Shown one piece after another: positions 1 to 4,919 of a stretch of 8,766 bases of DNA. A program made the translations under genes and the position numbers. The stretch is from contig JAUQWT010000207.1 in NCBI GenBank assembly GCA_030835005.1, positions 1 through 8,766 on the forward strand. The letters are read 5' to 3'. The notes below the pieces were generated by a model. The model made no database searches. It saw only the letters and a list, made by a program, of their open reading frames with translations, and was not told the DNA's origin. The stretch's first letter is position 1. Every line of letters begins with the position of its first letter. This stretch comes from Ignavibacteria bacterium. Its GTDB lineage: Bacteria; Bacteroidota; Ignavibacteria; Tepidaquicellales; OLB5.

Positions 1-1284
1 ATCAATTCCGTCGATCAGCACTCTTCCTCCGGTTGGCTCATAGAACCTGCAGATAAGATTTATTATTGTTGATTTCCCGCCTCCTGTTTCACCAACAAGC
101 GCAACAGATGTTCCGGCTTCGATATTAAGGTTCAAACCATGAAGCACTTCCTTGCCTGTTTCATAGTGGAAATCAACGTTTTCGAACTCAATTTCACCTG
201 TTATGCGGGTGTAATCCTTCGCATTCAGTGAGTTAACTATCACAGGCTTTGTATCAATCAGCGAAAAAATCCTCTCGCCTGCTGAAATGCTGTTCTGCGC
301 CTGCGAATAAAAGCGCGAGATATCCAGTATCGGTTCGAAAATCATTGTAGCATATCCAAAGAATGCTGCAAGCGTTCCAATAGTAATTGCAGCCGGTATT
401 GATATCGCCATTGAACCGCCATAATAAATAACAAATGCTGCGGAGATCGAGCCTCCGAATATTATCAGCGGCATAAATATCGCCTGGTAATACGCAGCCT
501 TGTATGATGACTCTCTCATCTTCTCGCTTAAGCCTGTGAAGTCATGGCTTACGCGGCTTTCCTGTACCAGACTCTTATTTACTTCAACACCGTTAATATG
601 TTCGTTGAACCGTGCAGTAATTTCGCTATTGTATTTCCTGGCTTCCCTTGAGAATTTCAATATCAGTGCTCTCAGTTTGAATGATACAATCATCAAAACG
701 GGAATTGCCCCAGTTACAATAAGCGCAAGTTTCCAGTTGTAATAGAACATTGATGTTACGCAGAAGATTATCATACCGGTTCCCCAGACAGCTTCTATCA
801 TTGTCCATGAAATGAGCTCCGTAACTTTGATCGTATCGCTTGATATCCTCGATAGCAGCCAGCCTACTGCGGATTTATCGAAAAATGAGAAGGATAGCTC
901 CTGCAGTTTTTTGAAAAGCTCCTGGCGAATATCATACATAACATATTCCTGTATTCTGCCTGCAAAATTTATGAAGCAGAATACGCCGAATGCAAGCAGT
1001 ATACCTAGACCGGCAAACACAGCTCCGTACTTATACATCACAGTTATATCAATTGTTACATTTCCGCCTGATGTTTTGTATGACTCAACCGCGGGAACTA
1101 TAACATTATCAAGCAGGCTTAGCCACACAAGCGGGTAGACTGCCTCAATCAGAGCCACGAGCAGTACAAAGCCTGTGAATCCCGCCACCCATTTGGGATA
1201 GCGGAAACTGTACTTCAAGAGTCGCCTCAGAAACGGCCAGAGCGCTCCTTTTGTTTTGAACTGTTTATCTTTTAATTTTGACAT
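1..1284 (-). CDS. ABC exporter half-transporter, second subunit of a probable heterodimer (3' part beyond the window)
   Basis: This is the N-terminal 428 residues of an ABC exporter half-transporter, with membrane domain and ATPase domain fused. The frame is open from the ATG at 1284 to the window edge. Hydrophobic membrane segments lie near residues 33-58, 86-108, 163-205 and 268-313. The ATPase domain starts near residue 363, and Walker A is GETGGGKST at 398-406. The Q-loop, signature, Walker B and H-loop are beyond the edge, so its catalytic state cannot be judged. It follows the other subunit gene (stop at 1391) on the same strand after a 106-bp gap, which suggests one operon and a heterodimer in the inner membrane. 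No strong Shine-Dalgarno precedes the ATG; the upstream sequence is A-rich (AACAAAGAAAATG). Family knowledge allows multidrug, lipid or peptide export. The substrate cannot be read from the sequence. Confidence 0.93.
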   Translation of the reverse strand, partial: MSKLKDKQFKTKGALWPFLRRLLKYSFRYPKWVAGFTGFVLLVALIEAVYPLVWLSLLDNVIVPAVESYKTSGGNVTIDITVMYKYGAVFAGLGILLAFGVFCFINFAGRIQEYVMYDIRQELFKKLQELSFSFFDKSAVGWLLSRISSDTIKVTELISWTMIEAVWGTGMIIFCVTSMFYYNWKLALIVTGAIPVLMIVSFKLRALILKFSREARKYNSEITARFNEHINGVEVNKSLVQESRVSHDFTGLSEKMRESSYKAAYYQAIFMPLIIFGGSISAAFVIYYGGSMAISIPAAITIGTLAAFFGYATMIFEPILDISRFYSQAQNSISAGERIFSLIDTKPVIVNSLNAKDYTRITGEIEFENVDFHYETGKEVLHGLNLNIEAGTSVALVGETGGGKSTIINLICRFYEPTGGRVLIDGID

Positions 1285-1344
1285 TTTCTTTGTTATCTGT
1301 AAAATCTTGTTAGCTGCACTTTGTGTTTTCTTTCGCCAGCTCAA

Positions 1345-1383
1345 AAGTCCCCTCCTTAGTAAGGAGGGGATTTAGGGGTGGTC
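1345..1383. repeat. Dispersed palindromic repeat between the two ABC genes
   Basis: Two perfect 10-base arms, CCCCTCCTTA (1349-1358) and TAAGGAGGGG (1360-1369), surround a single G. A G-rich tail ATTTAGGGGTGG (1370-1381) follows. No T-run lies on either side, so it does not look like an intrinsic terminator. A related element at 4580-4621 has the same plan (CCCCTC-rich arm, GAGGGG arm, GGG-rich tail) in the same orientation. I infer a REP/MITE-like interspersed repeat. Here it would be transcribed inside the ABC operon and could fold in the intercistronic mRNA. Confidence 0.7.
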
Positions 1384-1390
1384 GTTTAAA

Positions 1391-3280
1391 TTATGAAACA
1401 GCACCTGAAAACTTTTTCATTTTTGTCTTTTTACTTCTTACTTCACCAATATCCTTATTTATCTCATCTTCTATCGAGACCTGTATATCATATATCTTTC
1501 TGTAGAATCCGTTATTCTCTATCAGCTCTTCGTGTGAACCCTGTTCTATAACTTTTCCTTTTTCAAGGACTATTATCCGGCTGCACTCCTGAACTGAAGT
1601 AACGCGGTGTGCAATCACAATAGTTGTCTTGTCCCTTGTTACATCCTTAAGCGCTCTTTGTATCTCGAACTCAGTTTCGGTATCGACTGAAGATGTGGAG
1701 TCATCAAGCACTAGAATATCCGGATTCTTAAGTATTGTTCTTGCCAGAGTGACCCTTTGTTTCTGTCCCCCTGAGAGCGTTACACCTTTTTCACCAACAA
1801 CAGTATCATAGCTGTTGGGGAAAACATCGTTGATGATATGATCGACCTTGGCTACTTTGGCTGACTCGACCACTTCATCAATATGTGTATCAGGATTTGA
1901 ATACGCAATATTTTCTTTGATAGTGGTTGAGAACAGAAACGGCTTCTGCAGCACTACACCTATCTTGCTCCTCAAAAACGGCCTTGAGAATTCCCTGATA
2001 TCCCTGCCGTCAATTCTGATGACACCGCTTGTGGGTTCATAGAATTTCATGAGAAGCGATATGATGGTTGATTTTCCTGAACCCGTGGGTCCGAGCAGAG
2101 CGACCTTCTCACCGGCTTTTATCCTGAAGTTGACACCGTTCAATACTGCGCTTTCGTCTTCATCGTACTTGAAATGAACGTTATCAAATTCTATCATTCC
2201 TTCAAGCTCGTTGCCGTCATTGTTAAATCCGGTGTAATCTTCGGGCGTGTAGTCGAGAATTGAATATATCCTGTCGATCGCAACACGTGTCATGCCCATT
2301 TCGCTTACAAGCTGGGCAAGCCTTCTCATTGGCCAGGTAACGTAGGCTGCATATGTAAAGAACGCAGTGTATTCACCGACAGTGATCTGGTTACTCATTA
2401 CAAAGTAGCCGCCGGCAAATAAAGATATTGCAAGCTGCAGGTAAACCATAACATCACTGCTTGGCCAGTAAATGGAGTGCAGCCTTAATAGCCTCATTCC
2501 CCATTTACGTTTCTCTTCATTCTGCTTTGTGAACTTCTCTATTTCATAATTCTCTTTTGCGAATGCCTTGACCACCCGAATGCCTGAGAGATTTTCCTGG
2601 ACCATTGCAGTAAGCTTATCCTGCTCTGCTTCGTGCTTTGTCCATATCTCCCCTTCTTTTTTGAAGAAGAAGTACGACGCGCCGATCACTATCGGAAAGA
2701 GGCTGATCGCAATGAATGCATATGTTGGATTTACCAGGTACATCATCACAAATGCGCCAACAAATAATGCCGATAGCCTTATGGTTTCCGTAACCTGCAT
2801 GGTTGCGAACTTGCGTACTGTTTCAACATCACCTGTGCATCTTTGAATAAGTTCGCCTGTCGGAGTCTTGCCGTAATACTCCATTGGCAGATGCTGGAGG
2901 TGGCTGAAGAGCCTGTCGCGAAGCTTCTTCATCGCTTTTTCTGTTGATGCGGCTGATATTGCACTTGAGCTGAGCATTGTCACTCCCCTGAACAGCGCAA
3001 TTACCAGGAAGATAATACCGAGATAGATAAGTATCATTCCCGAATTCTCTATCAAGAGCGCAGGCAGTATCTTAAACAGGAAACGGGAGACAAAGTCATC
3101 GGTCGCAATAAGCGAGCTTTCCTTTTTTACAAAGAGCGTTATTATCTTATCGACTGCTATTTGCAGGACTTTCGGCTCAAGAAGTCTGAATGCAATTGAA
3201 ACTACAAGCAGTATTCCCGCCATTATGTACTGGTACTTCCACTTTCCCAGTATCTCGAATAATTTCTTTAAACTTTTCAT
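1391..3280 (-). CDS. ABC exporter half-transporter with degenerate Walker B (BmrC/TM287-like), first subunit
   Basis: This is a complete 629-residue ABC exporter half-transporter, slightly longer than the usual 570-600 owing to a charged tail after residue 600 (SKKTKMKK). Membrane segments fill roughly residues 17-320. The ATPase domain spans about 362-600. It has Walker A GPTGSGKST (397-405), Q-loop Q445, signature LSGGQ (502-506), Walker B ILVLDD (522-527), D-loop SSVD (530-533) and H-loop H558. The residue after the Walker B aspartate is D527 instead of the catalytic Glu. In heterodimeric exporters such as BmrCD, LmrCD and TM287/288 this marks the subunit forming the non-hydrolysing site; the partner should be the gene at 1-1284. 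The gene starts at ATG 3280 without a strong Shine-Dalgarno. Its upstream region holds a promoter, a small ORF and a terminator, suggesting attenuation control. The substrate is unknown; drug efflux is a reasonable but unproven guess. Confidence 0.95.
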   Translation of the reverse strand: MKSLKKLFEILGKWKYQYIMAGILLVVSIAFRLLEPKVLQIAVDKIITLFVKKESSLIATDDFVSRFLFKILPALLIENSGMILIYLGIIFLVIALFRGVTMLSSSAISAASTEKAMKKLRDRLFSHLQHLPMEYYGKTPTGELIQRCTGDVETVRKFATMQVTETIRLSALFVGAFVMMYLVNPTYAFIAISLFPIVIGASYFFFKKEGEIWTKHEAEQDKLTAMVQENLSGIRVVKAFAKENYEIEKFTKQNEEKRKWGMRLLRLHSIYWPSSDVMVYLQLAISLFAGGYFVMSNQITVGEYTAFFTYAAYVTWPMRRLAQLVSEMGMTRVAIDRIYSILDYTPEDYTGFNNDGNELEGMIEFDNVHFKYDEDESAVLNGVNFRIKAGEKVALLGPTGSGKSTIISLLMKFYEPTSGVIRIDGRDIREFSRPFLRSKIGVVLQKPFLFSTTIKENIAYSNPDTHIDEVVESAKVAKVDHIINDVFPNSYDTVVGEKGVTLSGGQKQRVTLARTILKNPDILVLDDSTSSVDTETEFEIQRALKDVTRDKTTIVIAHRVTSVQECSRIIVLEKGKVIEQGSHEELIENNGFYRKIYDIQVSIEDEINKDIGEVRSKKTKMKKFSGAVS

Positions 3281-3301
3281 TTTTTTATGGTCTTTTAGCC
3301 C

Positions 3302-3331
3302 TTATGCGGTTTTTGACCGCACAGGGTTCAT
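3302..3331 (-). promoter_or_regulatory. Hairpin just upstream of the ABC gene, overlapping a nine-codon mini-ORF
   Basis: On the transcribed strand, TGCGGT (3321-3316) pairs with ACCGCA (3310-3305) around the loop CAAAA, giving a 6-bp hairpin 24 nt before the ABC start codon. The same stretch reads as ATG AAC CCT ... GCA TAA, a nine-residue mini-ORF MNPVRSKTA. Its arms repeat the arms of the terminator at 3355-3391 (ACCGC / GCGGT), so the two structures could exchange partners. A role in translation of the ABC gene is inference; it could also be the edge of a dispersed repeat. Confidence 0.4.
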
Positions 3332-3354
3332 ATTTAGATGCTATAGTTCACTCC

Positions 3355-3391
3355 AAAAAAAAACCGCAGACTTTTTTACTTGTCCGCGGTT
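3355..3391 (-). terminator. Intrinsic terminator between the small leader ORF and the ABC operon
   Basis: On the minus strand AACCGCGGAC (3391-3382) pairs with GTCTGCGGTT (3371-3362) around the loop AAGTAAAAAA. Seven further T follow (3361-3355). The stem is 10 bp and uninterrupted because the one imperfect pair is G-U in RNA. On the plus strand the same position is an A-C mismatch, so the minus strand is the functional one. The stem starts 28 nt after the leader ORF stop and 74 nt separate its T-tract from the ABC start, so it would block transcription into the exporter operon unless it is prevented from forming. Confidence 0.82.
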
Positions 3392-3457
3392 CGCTTAAAC
3401 TCTTTATTGTTATCAGGTTTTATCCTTCTAACCTCCGTTTTACGCTAACGTGCGGAC
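3382..3457 (-). promoter_or_regulatory. Possible antiterminator pairing between leader ORF and terminator arm
   Basis: GTCCGC (3457-3452), inside the small ORF at codons 25-27 (Arg-Pro-His), is exactly complementary to GCGGAC (3387-3382), the loop-side part of the 5' terminator arm. After a small internal loop, GTT (3449-3447) can also pair with AAC (3391-3389). The enclosed sequence can form a 5-bp hairpin, AGGTT (3434-3430) with AACCT (3419-3415), around the ORF stop codon. This fold and the terminator exclude each other. A moving ribosome would cover GTCCGC and let the terminator form; one stalled further upstream would leave it free and favour readthrough. This is a fold worked out by eye, with no energy calculation. 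Confidence 0.45.
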
Positions 3458-3530
3458 GTATTACACCCAAGTCATTGACTGTGATGGGTGCGGTGATTGA
3501 CACCATATATGTAGTGATGAACTTGCTCAT
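3420..3530 (-). CDS. Putative 36-residue leader peptide upstream of the ABC exporter operon
   Basis: This is a short frame from ATG 3530 to TAA at 3420, 36 codons. It begins MSKFITTYMV and ends VKRRLEG. I do not recognise it from any family. It has no membrane segment or signal peptide and no run of one amino acid that would suggest amino-acid starvation control. It lies between a good promoter (3594-3624) and a strong terminator (3355-3391), as leader peptides of ribosome-mediated attenuators do. Codons 32-33 are consecutive CGG AGG arginines within CGGAGG, a Shine-Dalgarno-like stretch that could slow ribosomes before the stop. The start is supported only by a weak purine stretch AAGAAAG four bases upstream. 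In B. subtilis the small bmrB ORF plays this role for the similar exporter BmrCD. The alternative is that the transcript is a small non-coding RNA and the ORF is chance. Confidence 0.5.
   Translation of the reverse strand: MSKFITTYMVSITAPITVNDLGVIRPHVSVKRRLEG
3464..3490 (-). promoter_or_regulatory. RNA hairpin inside the leader ORF
   Basis: On the transcribed strand CACCCA (3490-3485) pairs with TGGGTG (3469-3464). Inside, AGTC pairs with GACT around the loop AAT, with a 4-nt bulge (TCAC) on one side. It covers leader codons 14-22, just before the antiterminator sequence at 3457-3452. The ACCGCA that overlaps its 5' edge (3494-3489) is complementary to TGCGGT in the 3' arm of the terminator, a second possible alternative pairing. 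The role is inferred. Confidence 0.35.
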
Positions 3531-3531
3531 G

Positions 3532-3555
3532 TTACTTTCTTATTCTCATCCTCAT
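3532..3555 (-). other. Seven-codon basic upstream mini-ORF
   Basis: ATG AGG ATG AGA ATA AGA AAG TAA encodes MRMRIRK and stops one base before the ATG of the 36-codon leader ORF. Four of its seven residues are Arg or Lys. Such a spacing would allow a terminating ribosome to restart on the leader ORF. No ribosome-binding site is visible, and a frame this short may well be chance. Confidence 0.2.
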
Positions 3556-3593
3556 ATTTTAATTTATAAAATGTCCGTTAGTTAGTGTTATTA

Positions 3594-3624
3594 CAAACTT
3601 AAGAATTTTTTCGTTAAGTGTCAA
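3594..3624 (-). promoter_or_regulatory. Promoter of the leader ORF / ABC exporter operon
   Basis: On the minus strand TTGACA (3624-3619), a perfect -35 hexamer, is followed 17 nt later by TAAGTTTG (3601-3594). That matches the Bacteroidota-type -7 element TAnnTTTG; counting from the TTG the spacing is 20 nt, as expected for that promoter class. Transcription should begin near 3587, giving an untranslated leader of about 57 nt before the small ORF and about 305 nt before the ABC gene. No other convincing promoter lies between the terminator and the ABC start. Confidence 0.65.
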
Positions 3625-3710
3625 GAAAACACAGAAAAAAATTTATCTTTTTGCTGATTAGGTAATTCTATTAAGAAAAAATACTTCAATTTCAATTCGC
3701 CATTTTGCAG

Positions 3711-4511
3711 CTATACGTTAATTTCACCTTCAAGCACCGTTACTGCTCGGCCTGTAAGCATAACTCTATCGCCATTAACCTTCACACCAATAGTTCCGCC
3801 GCGCTCCGATGCCTGGTAGGCTGTGAATGAATCCTTGCCGAGGCGTTTTTGCCAGTATGGTCCCAGCGCGCAGTGTGCAGAACCGGTTACGGGATCTTCC
3901 CGGATGCCTTTTTCAGGTGCGAAAAAGCGCGATACGAAATCATATCCCGGCATATCTGCTTTGGCAGTAATGATGGTTCCCCACCCGGGCAGAGTGAGCA
4001 TAATATTAAAATCAGGCTTCAGGTTACGCACAGCAGCTTCATTTTCAAGTTCAATCACGTAATTCCATTTTGTCATTCCAACATACTTTGGGGTAACTCC
4101 GCCAATAGCGGCAATCAGCTCTTTGGGATATTCTATCTCTTTCTGGGGAATTGCGGGAAAATTAAGTCCGATCTCGCCATTATAATACTCGGCTATCAGC
4201 TCACCGCTTCTGGAATTAAAATGAATGGGCTTATCTTTTGGGCAAATTCCTTTTTGCCACATTATGTGTGAGCTTGCAAGCGTCGCATGTCCGCAAAGAT
4301 CAACTTCGCTAACCGGTGTCATCCACCTTAAGCTGTAGCTATCGGAATCTTTTTCCTTCAGCACAAAGGCGGTTTCTGCAAGGTTCATTTCAAATGCAAT
4401 CTTCTGCATAAGGCTGTCGGTAATAATATCTTCCAATATACAAACTGCAGCGGGATTTCCTTCAAAAGGCTTTGAAGCGAATGCATCAACTGTGAAAATG
4501 GGGATCTTCAT
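3711..4511 (-). CDS. PhzF-family isomerase/epimerase-like protein
   Basis: This 266-residue protein has the usual length of the PhzF/YddE family. Members share the diaminopimelate-epimerase fold; PhzF itself isomerises trans-2,3-dihydro-3-hydroxyanthranilate in phenazine synthesis, but most members have no known substrate. Family marks are FTVDAFASKPFEGNPAAVC (6-24), NLAETAF (43-49) with the catalytic-type E46, LCGHATLAS (72-80), and EDPVTGSAHC (205-214) with GPYW at 217-220. The fold is a two-domain cytoplasmic enzyme. I chose ATG 4511 because the family begins MKIPIFTVDAF; the frame can be extended to a TTG at 4535 but those eight residues are not family-like. No phenazine genes are nearby, so a phenazine role is not indicated. 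It looks monocistronic. No GC-rich terminator follows in 3625-3710, where I see only AT-rich DNA, so some readthrough into the ABC leader is possible. Confidence 0.92.
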   Translation of the reverse strand: MKIPIFTVDAFASKPFEGNPAAVCILEDIITDSLMQKIAFEMNLAETAFVLKEKDSDSYSLRWMTPVSEVDLCGHATLASSHIMWQKGICPKDKPIHFNSRSGELIAEYYNGEIGLNFPAIPQKEIEYPKELIAAIGGVTPKYVGMTKWNYVIELENEAAVRNLKPDFNIMLTLPGWGTIITAKADMPGYDFVSRFFAPEKGIREDPVTGSAHCALGPYWQKRLGKDSFTAYQASERGGTIGVKVNGDRVMLTGRAVTVLEGEINV

Positions 4512-4532
4512 ACGATAAAATTTAAGTGTTAT

Positions 4533-4540
4533 CAAAAATA
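4533..4540 (-). promoter_or_regulatory. Possible -7 element of the phzF-like gene
   Basis: TATTTTTG on the minus strand matches TAnnTTTG and would place transcription start about 15 nt before the ATG at 4511. No correctly spaced upstream TTG/TTTG element is seen (the nearest are 8 and 14 nt away), so this is weak. Confidence 0.25.
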
Positions 4541-4579
4541 ATTGGAAGCAAAACCAAGAGCAAGGGAAAGTGATTCGAA

Positions 4580-4621
4580 TGTCTCCCCTCTCCTTTTATG
4601 AGAGGGGTCGAGGGTGAGGAG
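4580..4621. repeat. Dispersed palindromic repeat between the phzF-like gene and the propeller gene
   Basis: CCCCTCTC (4585-4592) and GAGAGGGG (4600-4607) form a perfect 8-bp stem around CTTTTAT. A tail TCGAGGGTGAGGAG follows. Its plan matches the element at 1345-1383 in the same orientation, although arm lengths and loop differ. With no T-run it is unlikely to be a terminator. It is best read as a second member of a REP/MITE-like family. Confidence 0.65.
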
Positions 4622-4627
4622 TAAACA

Positions 4628-4655
4628 AAAAGGCACTCAAATTTGAGTGCCTTTT
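4628..4655 (-). terminator. Terminator of the 14-repeat propeller gene
   Basis: This is a perfect palindrome with 14-base arms; the core pairs GGCACTC with GAGTGCC. It lies 21 bp after the stop codon of the gene at 4677-6773. On the minus strand the stem runs into five T, then GTTT. The flanking A-run and T-run also make it weakly bidirectional. It is almost the same sequence as the terminators at 6822-6848 and 8565-8592. Confidence 0.85.
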
Positions 4656-4919
4656 GAAAATCTCTTTTGCTACGAATTATTTCAAGAGTATCAACTTCTT
4701 TGTTTCACTGAAGTTAGATGATACCAGTTTGTAATAATACACACCGCTTGGATGATTAGAAGCATCCCAATCAGCCTCATAAATCCCCGGTTGTAATTGT
4801 TCATTCACGAGAGTTGCAATTTCACTGCCCAGAACATCATATACTTTCAAATTCACAAATCCTGATTTTGGAATTTTGAATTTGATTTTTGTGGTTGGGT
4901 TAAATGGGTTTGGAAAATT
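4628..4919 (-). repeat. Constant 3' block, copy 1 (sorting domain plus terminator)
   Basis: The 80 sorting-domain codons and stop (4677-4919) plus the terminator closely match, at DNA level, the 3' ends of the next two genes (6822-7113 and 8565-8766). Shared stretches include CATCATATACTTTCA and TCCCAATCAGC on the plus strand. In this copy no T9SS gene follows downstream, so the block ends at the terminator. Confidence 0.7.

Noticed and set aside
626..808. 60-codon minus-strand frame within the left ABC gene
   Set aside because: It is in a different frame from the continuous 428-codon ABC frame covering the whole region; its product shows no motif.
1349..1369. Hairpin between the ABC genes as an intrinsic terminator
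   Set aside because: The stem is strong but no T-run follows on the minus strand (ACTTTTGAGC follows), and it would separate two subunits that probably must be co-expressed.
3190..3585. 131-codon plus-strand frame across the ABC gene start and its leader
   Set aside because: It overlaps the ABC coding region, runs antisense through the promoter-leader-terminator arrangement, and encodes no recognisable motif or plausible start context.
3281..3590. A known metabolite riboswitch in the ABC leader
   Set aside because: I see no conserved core of a riboswitch class that I recognise; the small ORF plus terminator gives a simpler explanation.
3849..4271. 140-codon plus-strand frame opposite the phzF-like gene
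   Set aside because: It lies wholly antisense to a clearly recognised family member and its product has no family features.
4512..4535. N-terminal extension of the phzF-like gene to a TTG
   Set aside because: The added residues (MITLKFYR) are not family-like, no ribosome-binding site precedes the TTG, and MKIPIFTVDAF at ATG 4511 is the usual start.
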